Shown: positions 14,888 to 24,845 of the stretch, one piece after another
Layout: every line of letters begins with the position of its first letter
How positions within the stretch are numbered: position 1 is the first letter of the stretch
Source of the DNA: an uncultured Oxalobacter sp.
Lineage (GTDB): Bacteria > Pseudomonadota > Gammaproteobacteria > Burkholderiales > Burkholderiaceae_D
Reading direction: 5' to 3'
NCBI GenBank assembly: GCA_934401755.1
Contig: CAKRSU010000024.1
Location: 1-26,796, forward strand
DNA length: 26,796 nt
Translations under genes and position numbers: made by a program
Notes under the pieces: generated by a model
Database searches by the model: none
Told to the model about the DNA's origin: nothing
Seen by the model: the letters and a program-made list of their open reading frames with translations, nothing else

Positions 14888-16321
14888 TTAATCCTGATTA
14901 TTTAAACGGTATTCAACATAAGTTCGGTCACGAAGTTGGCGTAACCATTCTTCAGTATTTTCCGCTATTTTACGTTCGCGTAGTTTCTGTTTTAAAATGG
15001 CGCGTTTTCTTTCTTGGGAGATATCATCGGTTTTCTTTTCAAGGACCTGAATTAAATGAAAACCAAACTGTGTTTCCACAGGATCACTAATTTCTCCAAT
15101 TTTTAATGCCATCATGGCTTTTTCAAATTCAGGAACCGTATCTCCCGGGTAAATCCATCCGAGATCGCCACCACGGCTAGCCGATGTATCATTTGAGTAA
15201 GTTTTTGCAAGCTCTTCAAAAGAAGCGGAATTGTTAATAATGCGCTGTTTTAAGTCAATTAACTTGTGCTTTGCTTCATCTGCAGAAACCAATTGATTCA
15301 CTTTAATCAGAATATGTCGGACATGAAGCTGTTGAACAGCATTACCCGTTGCTGTCGGTTGTGATTGGTCGGTCGATTCGCGTCGTTCAATGACTTTAAG
15401 AATATGAAAGCCATTCGGGCTTTTAATAATGCCGGTAATGCCACCTGTTGGAACATTGGCTAACGCTTCGACAAATGCTTGAGGAAGTCGATCGGTACTG
15501 CGCCAGCCAATATCTCCGCCACTGAGTCCTTCATCAGAATCCGAAAAAGCCGCGGCATTTTGCTGAAAATCACCGCCAGATTGCAGTAATTTCAGCACTT
15601 TTTCAGCACGTTCTCTTTTTTCAGCAATTTGTTCAGCAGAAGCATTGTCTGGAATTCTAATTAAAATATGGCCTAATCGCACTTCAGCGGGTATTCTTGC
15701 ATCCGGCGTATCAGCGCCTAAGAGGTTATCAACTTCTGCGTCATTAATTTGTATTTTGCTGGCAACTTCATGATCACGTAAACGCTGAAGGGTGATTTCT
15801 TTGCGTAAATTTTCTCGAAGTGCGGCAAAAGATTGCCCTTTTTTCTCCGTTGCTTCTTGAAATTGACTGATGGTTTTGCCTTCTTGTCCGGCAATCATCG
15901 CAATGGTTTTGTCTAATTGAACATCAGTGACATTAATGCCCATTTCTTTGGCTAATTGAAACTGAGCACTTTCAATGATCATTCGTTCCAAAACTTGTTT
16001 TTGGAGAATATCCGCAGGGGGGAGTGCAATATGTTGTGAGGATAGTTGTTCCGTAATTGCTTTAACGCGTGCATTTAGTTCAGATGTGGTAATGACGTCT
16101 TTATTAACAATAGCAGCAATAGCATCAATGACAACAGGAGAATGCTTTTTAGGCGTTGTTTCAGTGGCTTCAGCAGGATTTTCTGATGTCGTTTGAGGCT
16201 CGGCCATACTTGGACTCGCGAAAAATAAGACCATCATGAATGAGAATAGCCATACCCTGATGAATGGTTTAAAAGCAAAGCGGTGTGCGAAATGCATAAA
16301 AAAGTTCTTAAAAGAGATCAT
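14888..16321 (-). CDS. surA: Periplasmic chaperone / peptidyl-prolyl isomerase SurA
   Basis: SurA escorts unfolded outer-membrane proteins, including LptD, through the periplasm. The 477-residue precursor has a long basic then hydrophobic leader (IRVWLFSFMMVLFFASPSMA) with probable cleavage near residue 40. It has a SurA N-terminal helical domain (IVNKDVITTSELNARVKAIT) and two parvulin domains: about 206-310 (VRLGHILIRIPDN to FHILKVIERR) and about 330-435 (LHVRHILIKVNQL to FHLIQVLEKK). Using the ATG at 16321 the gene overlaps lptD by 14 bases. A second ATG at 16297 would give a shorter, more usual leader and no overlap; neither has a strong ribosome-binding site. Its adjacency to its client lptD is functionally sensible. 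Confidence 0.95.
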   Translation of the reverse strand: MISFKNFFMHFAHRFAFKPFIRVWLFSFMMVLFFASPSMAEPQTTSENPAEATETTPKKHSPVVIDAIAAIVNKDVITTSELNARVKAITEQLSSQHIALPPADILQKQVLERMIIESAQFQLAKEMGINVTDVQLDKTIAMIAGQEGKTISQFQEATEKKGQSFAALRENLRKEITLQRLRDHEVASKIQINDAEVDNLLGADTPDARIPAEVRLGHILIRIPDNASAEQIAEKRERAEKVLKLLQSGGDFQQNAAAFSDSDEGLSGGDIGWRSTDRLPQAFVEALANVPTGGITGIIKSPNGFHILKVIERRESTDQSQPTATGNAVQQLHVRHILIKVNQLVSADEAKHKLIDLKQRIINNSASFEELAKTYSNDTSASRGGDLGWIYPGDTVPEFEKAMMALKIGEISDPVETQFGFHLIQVLEKKTDDISQERKRAILKQKLRERKIAENTEEWLRQLRDRTYVEYRLNNQD

Positions 16322-18704
16322 TTGTTTGATAACGTTCCGTTAAAGCATCATAACCTGTAATTTTGTCTTGGAGTTCTTTGACAGGGTTATTTCCTAAGCT
16401 TGCAAAGCCTTTGAGTTCAAGCTGCACATAAAAAGAGGTATTACTGTCATTAGATGAAGTGGCTTCATGTTGAGCAATCAACCGAAGTACCCAACAATCT
16501 GCGTTATATTCTAACCCACCGATACTTTCAACAACACGGCTGTCAGAGAAAGAAAAGTTATGCTGACCGACGATATACCATCTTTCACCCAATGGCCATT
16601 GGCCGGAGATAATGGTCTGATTAAGATTAGAGCCTGTTGCGTAGTCAATCTCATCGCGCATATAACGGTATTCTGCATTGAGTGATTTCATGGGGCCCGG
16701 TTTCCAATGCATTGCAATGTTGCCGCTATTAATCTGTCCCCCGTTCATGCCATATTGCAAGTTGGAGTCAAAGCTAAAGTCATTTGTTAACTGACCGTTT
16801 GCCTGTAATAGCAAGTCGGAATAGTCTCGGGAATTATCATCAGAGAGACTGTATAAATAGACGCGTTGTCTTTGGAAATTGAATTTTTGACCAACAGTAA
16901 AGCGTAAGCGCTCTGTACCGTCTTCTTCAAGGAATTTTGTTGTTAACGCAGCCGTTAAGCTATTTTGATCGGCAATACGGTCATAGCCGCTGTAAGGATT
17001 TTGGGCAAATAGTTTGGCATATCCAAAAGTGAAGCGACTGGAGTCAAATATTGGAAAATCGCTTTGATCCCGATAAGGGGTATAAGCATAAAATAAACGA
17101 GGTTCCAACGTCTGTATACTACCGTCACCAAATAGACTTGAGTCTCGTTCAAAAATGAGTCCACCGTCTAATGTCAGTGTTGGGAGTGTGCGTGTTAAAG
17201 AGGTATTAGGAACTAAACGGTTATTTAAGTCTTCTAGTTTATATTTTGTAATATTTAGAGCCGCTTTCGGGGTTAAGAACCAGCCGGCATGCATAATCGG
17301 GTAAGAAATGCTCGGTTCAATAACATAACGATTCCCACGGTTTTGTTTGTAATTCGTGTATTTATATTTCGAATCTTTTAAGCGGTTTTTGATGCTTTTC
17401 CAATTGGCTCCCCAATACATATCAAGGTCTTTATTGTCGAGCCAGAAGCGCGTTGCTTCAGCATAAAATCGCCAATCAAAGCCATGAATATCATCTTGAT
17501 GGCCAGATAAAGACAATTGGGGAAGGCGAGAATGGTCTCTAACAATAGGGGCGTTCCAATCCTGCAAAATCTGGTATCCTGATGCCGTTAATGCGGCATG
17601 CCATGAACCAAAGTGCGTGGTATTAAACGATTTACTGATTTGACCATAACGGCGTAGCTTATGTTTCTGGTCTTCATCGTCATAATCTCGGAATGCGGCA
17701 ATGCTATTTAATGATCCCATATTCCGATACATATCAAAGTCATCGGAATAATGATTGTCTGATGCGCCACGATAGTCCCAGTTGATTGCCCAGCCATCTG
17801 CAAAGCGTTGGCTATGTTGAAGAGCATACAGATAGCGGCTTTCATGCGTTTCTTGATCTTTAGGGAGATATTCAATATAAGCATTACCTTCATAGTTTTC
17901 CCCTAAATACCGCAATTCTCCGCCTAATTGGAGACCTCGCTTTGACATCCAATTGGGATATAAGGTGAAATCATAGTTAGGGGCCAAATTAAAGTAATAA
18001 GGCACAGTAATATCAACCCCTTTATTAGAAGACATCCCGAGAGTTGGTGGCAAAATCCCAGATTTTCTTTCCCCATTAACGGGGAAAGTCAGTGCCGGGG
18101 CGCCGAGAATGGGGACATCTTTAAAATAAAGAACAGGACTTTTGGCATAACCGACATTTTGACCATTGTCTAAATGCATTTTGTCGGCTTTAAGATACCA
18201 ATCAGGATCTAAGCTATCACAAGTTGTAAATGTACTATCAAAAAGATCGGTGGTATTGTTACTCGTTAAATCAATACGAGAGGCATGACCTTGACCATTA
18301 TTCGCTTCAATCTTGTAATAAGCATTTTTAAGCGTCCCTTCATGGGTATCTAAATTGATATTGCCTTGACGGGCCGCAAATTGATCGCCAAAACGTTGGA
18401 CAAAAACGTTGCCAACCATTTCAGTTTCATTTTCTTCATTGTGTAAAACGCCATGGTTGCCCGTAATTAAAGTTTGATCGCGTTCGATTTCCACATCATA
18501 ATCCATGTACATATCACGAGAATTTCGTCCTGTGATTTGTTCCGCACGGATAATGGTGGGCGCATTTTTATTCTCAATATAAGCCGGTTTCTGCTTGCTG
18601 TTTTGTTGCTGCGTCAAAGCTGCAAATGCAGGAGCAGCAGCATACAATGCTGCAACGAGCGAAAGTAAGGCATAGGTCTTATTTAAGGCAAAAAAACGGT
18701 TCAT
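16308..18704 (-). CDS. lptD: LPS-assembly outer-membrane protein LptD
   Basis: LptD forms, with LptE, the outer-membrane translocon that inserts lipopolysaccharide into the outer leaflet. The 798-residue precursor has a Sec signal (YALLSLVAALYAAAPAFA). A periplasmic OstA/jelly-roll domain follows (MDYDVEIERDQTLITGNHG, GDQFAARQGNINLDTHEGTL), then a long C-terminal beta-barrel (GILPPTLGMSSNKGVDITVP onward). The protein has only two cysteines, Cys162 in the FTTCDSLDPDW segment and Cys737 in EYNADCWVLRL. E. coli has four, so only one disulfide is possible. The ATG at 18704 is used; reading further upstream would need a CTG start. It leads lptD-surA-pdxA-ksgA. Confidence 0.96.
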   Translation of the reverse strand: MNRFFALNKTYALLSLVAALYAAAPAFAALTQQQNSKQKPAYIENKNAPTIIRAEQITGRNSRDMYMDYDVEIERDQTLITGNHGVLHNEENETEMVGNVFVQRFGDQFAARQGNINLDTHEGTLKNAYYKIEANNGQGHASRIDLTSNNTTDLFDSTFTTCDSLDPDWYLKADKMHLDNGQNVGYAKSPVLYFKDVPILGAPALTFPVNGERKSGILPPTLGMSSNKGVDITVPYYFNLAPNYDFTLYPNWMSKRGLQLGGELRYLGENYEGNAYIEYLPKDQETHESRYLYALQHSQRFADGWAINWDYRGASDNHYSDDFDMYRNMGSLNSIAAFRDYDDEDQKHKLRRYGQISKSFNTTHFGSWHAALTASGYQILQDWNAPIVRDHSRLPQLSLSGHQDDIHGFDWRFYAEATRFWLDNKDLDMYWGANWKSIKNRLKDSKYKYTNYKQNRGNRYVIEPSISYPIMHAGWFLTPKAALNITKYKLEDLNNRLVPNTSLTRTLPTLTLDGGLIFERDSSLFGDGSIQTLEPRLFYAYTPYRDQSDFPIFDSSRFTFGYAKLFAQNPYSGYDRIADQNSLTAALTTKFLEEDGTERLRFTVGQKFNFQRQRVYLYSLSDDNSRDYSDLLLQANGQLTNDFSFDSNLQYGMNGGQINSGNIAMHWKPGPMKSLNAEYRYMRDEIDYATGSNLNQTIISGQWPLGERWYIVGQHNFSFSDSRVVESIGGLEYNADCWVLRLIAQHEATSSNDSNTSFYVQLELKGFASLGNNPVKELQDKITGYDALTERYQTNDLF

Positions 18705-18752
18705 GGAAAAATGTACTGAAATTAACAGCAAAAAAAACAGCTAGAATCGCTT

Positions 18753-18784
18753 ATTATATGAGAAGTTTAAACCGATAATGTAAA
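18753..18784 (-). promoter_or_regulatory. Possible lptD promoter in the lptD/amgK divergent region
   Basis: On the minus strand an exact TATAAT (complement of 18753-18758) lies 48 bases before the lptD start. A TTTACA (18779-18784) is a candidate -35, but the spacer of 20 bases is longer than optimal. For amgK the opposite strand offers GATAAT at 18774-18779 without a good -35, so divergent promoters may overlap here. Confidence 0.4.
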
Positions 18785-18796
18785 GAATTTTTTCTC

Positions 18797-19828
18797 ATGT
18801 CAACGATAGCATTAAATATTTCTTCAGATTCCCGACTCACACAGCTGATATCTTGGCTTAATAGCTTAGAGACATTAAATTTAAACGTGGAAACGATTCG
18901 TCCCGCTTCATCTGATGCGAGTTTTCGTCGATATTTTCGAGTTGACTCCGATAATGGCTCTTTTATTGTGATGGATGCGCCACCTGATAAAGAAAAGGTT
19001 GAGCCGTTTATTTATGTTGATGAACTATTTGGTCAAAGCGGGGTTACGATTCCTAAAATCTTAGCTAAAGATATTCAAAAAGGATTCTTATTGCTAACCG
19101 ATTTAGGCAATCGAACTTATTTAGCCGAATTAACAGACAATAATGCAGATCAGCTCTATCGGCAGGCTTTAGATGCTTTAGTTCGAATACAAGTAATTAG
19201 TCAACCCAAATTGTTGCCAGAGTATGATCGAGCCGCCTTATTGCAGGAATTAGAACTTTTTCCACAATGGTATATTAATCAACATTTGGGGTTTGAAATA
19301 ACCCCTGAAAGAAAAGCCACCCTTGAAAAAATATTCAATGTTTTGTTGGCTAATAATTTAGCGCAGCCTCAGGTTTTTGTTCATCGTGATTTCCATTCCA
19401 GAAATTTGATGGTAACGGAAAAAGACAATCCAGGGATTTTGGATTTTCAAGATGCATTATATGGTCCGATTACCTATGATCTGGTCTCATTATTAAAAGA
19501 CGCTTATATCGAATGGGATGAAGAAAGAGTTTTAGATTTGGTAATTCGTTATTGGGAAAAAGCGCGTCGAATGGGATTACCTGTTAATCCGGATATTGAT
19601 CAGTTTTACCGTGATTTTGAATTTATGGGAGTTCAACGTCATTTAAAAGTGTTAGGTATTTTTGCAAGATTAAGTCATCGCGATCAGAAAACACATTATT
19701 TAAAAGATATTCCGCTTGTTATGAAATATGCCAGTAAAACGGCTCATCGTTACAGTGAATTAGCGCCATTAGCCAAATTACTGGACGAATTGCAAGATAT
19801 TAAACCACAAGCGGCTTATTCTTTTTAA
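18797..19828 (+). CDS. amgK: N-acetylmuramate/N-acetylglucosamine anomeric kinase
   Basis: AmgK phosphorylates the anomeric position of N-acetylmuramic acid (and N-acetylglucosamine) released in cell-wall turnover, feeding MurU. The 343-residue protein is of the aminoglycoside-phosphotransferase fold. It has an N-terminal lobe with SSDASFRRYFRV (about 38-49), a Brenner-type catalytic motif VHRDFHSRNLMV (Asp198, Asn203), and the metal-binding GILDFQDALYGP (Asp216). Length and motifs match Pseudomonas AmgK. It is divergent from lptD and 13 bases upstream of murU, an arrangement also known in Pseudomonas. In family members this pathway bypasses MurA and lowers fosfomycin susceptibility; that this holds here is inference. 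Confidence 0.92.
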   Translation: MSTIALNISSDSRLTQLISWLNSLETLNLNVETIRPASSDASFRRYFRVDSDNGSFIVMDAPPDKEKVEPFIYVDELFGQSGVTIPKILAKDIQKGFLLLTDLGNRTYLAELTDNNADQLYRQALDALVRIQVISQPKLLPEYDRAALLQELELFPQWYINQHLGFEITPERKATLEKIFNVLLANNLAQPQVFVHRDFHSRNLMVTEKDNPGILDFQDALYGPITYDLVSLLKDAYIEWDEERVLDLVIRYWEKARRMGLPVNPDIDQFYRDFEFMGVQRHLKVLGIFARLSHRDQKTHYLKDIPLVMKYASKTAHRYSELAPLAKLLDELQDIKPQAAYSF

Positions 19829-19841
19829 AAGAGGAACATGA

Positions 19842-20552
19842 ATGAAAGCCATGATATTTGCCGCAGGACGGGGCAACAGAATGCGTCCATTAACGGATAC
19901 TTGTCCGAAACCTTTATTGGAAATAAAAGGGCGTCCTTTAATTGTTTGGCATATTCTTAATTTGGTTCGTGCCGGTATTACAGAAATTGTCATTAATCAT
20001 GCTCATTTGGGCCATATGATTGAAAAAGCTTTAGGCGATGGTTCGCAGTATGGGGCACAATTGTATTATTCAAGAGAGCAGCCAGAAGCTGCATTGGAGA
20101 CGGCAGGAGGCATTGCGTATGCACGCAAATTATTAGGAGACGATCCTTTTGTTGCGATTGCCGGAGATATTTATTGTCCGTACTTCAATTTTAAAGAAGT
20201 CATGACGGTTCTTGAGGATAATGATGTCTGGGGAAATCCGCACGATCTTTCTAAGCGCGATGTGGCATGGTTGTATCTGGTCAAAAATCCTGATTTTCAT
20301 CCTCAAGGTGATTTCGCATTAAATGCATTTACGGTAAGTAATGAGGGGGAACCAAAGTGGACTTTTTCTGGAATCGGGGTTTATCGGATGTCGATGTTTG
20401 ATGTTATTACGCCAGGTGAAAAAATGCCGCTTAGTGCGATTCTTCGCGAATATATTGCCAGAAAACAGGTGGGGGGAGAAATTTATCGGGGAGATTGGCA
20501 TAACGTTAATACGCTTGAAACGTTAAATGCATTAAATGCTCCACTAAAATGA
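19842..20552 (+). CDS. murU: N-acetylmuramate alpha-1-phosphate uridylyltransferase
   Basis: MurU converts MurNAc-1-phosphate and UTP to UDP-MurNAc, completing the recycling route begun by AmgK. The 236-residue nucleotidyltransferase has the N-terminal signature MIFAAGRGNRMRPLTDTCPK and PLLEIKGRPLIVWH. LETAGGIAYARKLLG and the metal-binding VAIAGDIYCPYF follow, with KWTFSGIGVYR towards the end. A ribosome-binding site (agagga) lies before the ATG, which is 13 bases after amgK, so the genes form one operon ended by the terminator at 20561. Length is close to the Pseudomonas protein. Confidence 0.92.
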   Translation: MKAMIFAAGRGNRMRPLTDTCPKPLLEIKGRPLIVWHILNLVRAGITEIVINHAHLGHMIEKALGDGSQYGAQLYYSREQPEAALETAGGIAYARKLLGDDPFVAIAGDIYCPYFNFKEVMTVLEDNDVWGNPHDLSKRDVAWLYLVKNPDFHPQGDFALNAFTVSNEGEPKWTFSGIGVYRMSMFDVITPGEKMPLSAILREYIARKQVGGEIYRGDWHNVNTLETLNALNAPLK

Positions 20553-20560
20553 TGCCAATA

Positions 20561-20587
20561 AAAATGGCAGGGTTTTCCTGCCATTTT
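20561..20587. terminator. Bidirectional terminator between murU and panD
   Basis: aaaatggcagg (20561-20571) pairs perfectly with cctgccatttt (20577-20587) around a 5-nt loop. A and T runs on both sides let it end both the murU transcript and the convergent panD transcript. Confidence 0.85.
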
Positions 20588-20613
20588 AAATCGAAATAAA
20601 AAACGGATAACGC

Positions 20614-20973
20614 TTAGTTTTTGACAGCGGTTATCTGATTTTTTTCGTCAACTAAGACAACTTTAGGACGAAATGCTTTTGCTTCTTCATCATTCATCAG
20701 TCCAAAAGTTGCAATAATGACCAAATCTCCTAAATGTGCGCATCGAGCTGCCGCACCATTAAGAGAGATAATACCGCTTCCTCTCTTACCTGGGATAATA
20801 TAAGTTGAGAAACGCTCGCCGTTATTGACATTCCAGATGTCGATTTTCTCGTAAGGCATCATGCCTGCTGCATCGAGAAGATCTTCATCAATTCCGCAGG
20901 ATCCTTCGTAAGCGAGATCACACTGGGTGACTGTCGCACGGTGGATTTTCCCGCGTAACATAATCCGTTGCAT
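20614..20973 (-). CDS. panD: Aspartate 1-decarboxylase precursor
   Basis: PanD makes beta-alanine from aspartate for pantothenate and CoA synthesis. It is a pyruvoyl enzyme made as an inactive proprotein that cleaves itself between Gly24 and Ser25. Here [17 protein letters not shown] places that Gly-Ser bond exactly at 24-25. The 119-residue length is typical, and [20 protein letters not shown] is the conserved core. The start at 20973 is supported by a good ggag ribosome-binding site 9 bases upstream; an in-frame extension upstream to 21015 is not family-like. The gene stands alone, convergent with murU. Whether a PanZ/PanM maturation partner exists cannot be seen here. Confidence 0.96.
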   Translation of the reverse strand: MQRIMLRGKIHRATVTQCDLAYEGSCGIDEDLLDAAGMMPYEKIDIWNVNNGERFSTYIIPGKRGSGIISLNGAAARCAHLGDLVIIATFGLMNDEEAKAFRPKVVLVDEKNQITAVKN

Positions 20974-21440
20974 TGTCAATTTCTCCTGTTTACAAAACCA
21001 GTTCATGCACAGCAATGTGCAAATCGTATCTATTATAAATCAGCAAAAGTGTGCAGAAATCCTACGAACGAAATTTTTTGGTTTAGTTTGTTCGTTTCAC
21101 TATCAAAATACATCACAATAATCTATCCAACAATCAACATTGCTGGTTGTTAGCAATCGAAATGCAATCAGATAAAAGCTAAATATGACTGATTTCCTCA
21201 CACAATAGGGAAAACGACTAATGATACACAATTTTTGGGAGAAAAATGAAAAAAATCAAAATCTTTCCACTTTAATTGGTATTTTGACCACTTAATTTGT
21301 TGGGAAAAACCGTAATATTAGCGATTGAAAAAATATTTGAAACATTGAGTCGAAAAACAATGCGATAAAATAGTATATGTTCTAACGTTATTCGTGAACA
21401 AAATTGTTCCATCGTGATTCATTGAAAGGAAAATAAGGCT
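20974..21440. other. 467-bp divergent intergenic region between panD and mnmA
   Basis: AT-rich with no recognised gene. On the minus strand TATAAT (complement of 21032-21037) may be the panD -10, without a clear -35. On the plus strand TTGAGT (21345-21350) and TAAAAT (21366-21371) with a short 15-nt spacer might serve mnmA. A gggag ribosome-binding site precedes a nine-codon frame, MKKIKIFPL, starting at 21246; it is too short to claim as a gene. A small dyad gaacaa/ttgttc lies near 21397-21410. Confidence 0.5.
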
Positions 21441-22553
21441 GTGGTAAAGAAAACAGTTGTGATTGGCATGTCTGGCGGGGTTGATTCTTCGGTATCCGCT
21501 TGGTTGTTAAAGCAGCAAGGATATGATGTGATTGGCCTTTTCATGAAAAACTGGGAAGACGATGATGATGGACAGTATTGTTCGGCTCGACAAGACTGGT
21601 TAGATGCAGTAACCGTTGCCGATATTATTGGTATCGATATTGAGGTGGTTAATTTCGCTGAAGAATATAAGGATCGTGTTTTTGCAGATTTTTTGCGTGA
21701 ATATGAAGCGGGAAGAACGCCTAATCCCGATGTGCTTTGTAATGCAGAAATTAAGTTTAAAGCCTTTTTAGATCATGCGATCAATTTGGGGGCAGAGCAG
21801 ATTGCAACAGGGCATTACGCCAAAGTTCGTGAAGTTAATGGGCGATTTGAATTATTAAAAGCCGCCGATGATTCAAAAGATCAAAGTTATTTTTTGCATC
21901 GCTTAAACCAAAAACAATTATCAAAGACCATTTTCCCATTAGGGAATATTCGAAAAACAGAAGTTCGTAAAATCGCATCTGAAATTGGATTGCCGAATGC
22001 TCGAAAAAAAGATTCAACGGGGATTTGTTTTATTGGAGAACGTCCTTTTAGAGAATTTTTGAATCGATATTTATCGTATAAACCGGGACCAATTAAAACA
22101 CCGGATGGCAAACAAATTGGAGAACATGTTGGACTGAGTTTTTATACGATTGGACAAAGAAAAGGGATTGGAATTGGGGGGCTAAAAGCTTTTCGAAAGT
22201 CAGACGGTACCAGTGATGCTTGGTATGTTGCCAGAAAAGATATCGTGACCAATACATTGTATGTGGTTCAAGGACATGATCATCCTTGGCTATTATCACC
22301 ATCATTAAAAGCGCAACAAGCAAGTTGGATTGCAGAAGAAGCGCCAACGATTGAAAATCTCGCTGTAAAAACGCGTTATCGTCAAAAAGATATCCCTTGT
22401 CAGCTAAAAATTGAGGATTCGTTATCGTTTTCTGCTCAATTTCAACAGCCTCAATGGGCAATTACCCCTGGGCAGTCTGCTGTTTTTTATGATGGAGACA
22501 TTTGTTTAGGTGGGGGGATTATTGATAACCAAACGGCGTTACATACTGCATAA
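21441..22553 (+). CDS. mnmA: tRNA-specific 2-thiouridylase MnmA
   Basis: MnmA thiolates uridine 34 of Lys, Glu and Gln tRNAs, receiving sulfur through a relay from IscS. The 370-residue protein has the N-terminal PP-loop [15 protein letters not shown] (about 9-23). The catalytic cysteines are Cys100 in [12 protein letters not shown] and Cys196 in [28 protein letters not shown] and the C-terminal beta-barrel follow. The start is GTG, supported by aaagga at 21425-21430; no better ATG precedes the PP-loop. The gene is preceded by a long non-coding region and followed by 228 bases before purB, so it is probably its own transcript. Confidence 0.97.
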   Translation: MVKKTVVIGMSGGVDSSVSAWLLKQQGYDVIGLFMKNWEDDDDGQYCSARQDWLDAVTVADIIGIDIEVVNFAEEYKDRVFADFLREYEAGRTPNPDVLCNAEIKFKAFLDHAINLGAEQIATGHYAKVREVNGRFELLKAADDSKDQSYFLHRLNQKQLSKTIFPLGNIRKTEVRKIASEIGLPNARKKDSTGICFIGERPFREFLNRYLSYKPGPIKTPDGKQIGEHVGLSFYTIGQRKGIGIGGLKAFRKSDGTSDAWYVARKDIVTNTLYVVQGHDHPWLLSPSLKAQQASWIAEEAPTIENLAVKTRYRQKDIPCQLKIEDSLSFSAQFQQPQWAITPGQSAVFYDGDICLGGGIIDNQTALHTA

Positions 22554-22775
22554 GGATAAATTTCGTTTGTTGGCATATTTTGTTTTTCTGAGAAAAATTC
22601 TCCGAAAATCATAAAGAATTCATGGCTTGGCTGTTTGTATGTAGGATATGAGTTTCTTGGAAATTATCTAAGAGGTGTGTCTGATATACGTCAGGAAAGC
22701 GGGAATAGAATATACATATTCAATTTAGATGCAGGAAGATGATAAACTTGTTAGATGTGTTAATTTAACGAGTGA

Positions 22776-24209
<1,434 letters not shown>

Positions 24210-24251
24210 AAAGGTATTGCGTATATTGGATCGCTTAGAAAGGACAAAATC

Positions 24252-24818
24252 ATGGGATTAATGAAGAAATGTTTAGGGGCTGCACTTGTTTCATTAGCAG
24301 TCGTTTCTATGAGTGCTCAGGCAGATGATGCGAAGAGTCCATTTGCACCGGATGGTGTCTCTTTTGAAGTTGGGGCGGGAGACCATGTCCAATTAGCTCG
24401 TGTTGGTTTTCAATGGGATTGGAATAAAGATTGGTTTAGAACAGAAGGCGGTTATCATTTAAACGGTTACTGGGATCTCAATTTAGGCTGGTGGCATGGT
24501 GATCGTTATCGGGATAAAAATGACGATCAGAATCTAGGCGTTATTGGTCTAACACCTGTATGGCGTTGGGAACATGCAAGCAAAAAGGGGTGGTATGCGG
24601 AAGCTGCAGTGGGTGTAAGTTTCTTCTCTGAAACTTACAACAATAATGATAACAAGATGTCTACTTCTTTTGAATTTGCGGATCATGTTGGCGTAGGTTA
24701 TGTGTTCAACAATAATTTTGATTTAGGATTAAGAATCCAACATTACTCAAATGGTGGTATTAAAGAGCCAAATGATGGTGAAAACTTCGTTGTTTTACGA
24801 GGGGCTTATCATTTCTAA
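24252..24818 (+). CDS. pagL: Lipid A 3-O-deacylase PagL
   Basis: An outer-membrane beta-barrel hydrolase that removes the 3-O-linked acyl chain of lipid A, altering its endotoxicity and permeability. The 188-residue precursor has a Sec signal (LGAALVSLAVVSMSAQA, cleavage near residue 24). Alternating strands such as FEVGAGDHVQLARVGFQWDW follow. The family motif RIQHYSNGGIKEPNDGEN is near the C-terminus, with catalytic-type His164 and Ser166. The chain ends in Phe, as barrel proteins do. The third catalytic residue, a Glu 14 residues after His in Pseudomonas PagL as I remember it, is here Asn178 next to Glu177. A good aaagga ribosome-binding site supports the start at 24252. It follows purB by 42 bases. 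Confidence 0.9.
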   Translation: MGLMKKCLGAALVSLAVVSMSAQADDAKSPFAPDGVSFEVGAGDHVQLARVGFQWDWNKDWFRTEGGYHLNGYWDLNLGWWHGDRYRDKNDDQNLGVIGLTPVWRWEHASKKGWYAEAAVGVSFFSETYNNNDNKMSTSFEFADHVGVGYVFNNNFDLGLRIQHYSNGGIKEPNDGENFVVLRGAYHF

Positions 24819-24845
24819 TAATGCCGAAAAAATAGTGGGTTATTT

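Noticed and set aside
22093..22461. 122-codon minus-strand frame within mnmA
   Set aside because: Antisense shadow of a well-supported core gene with normal codon structure on the plus strand.
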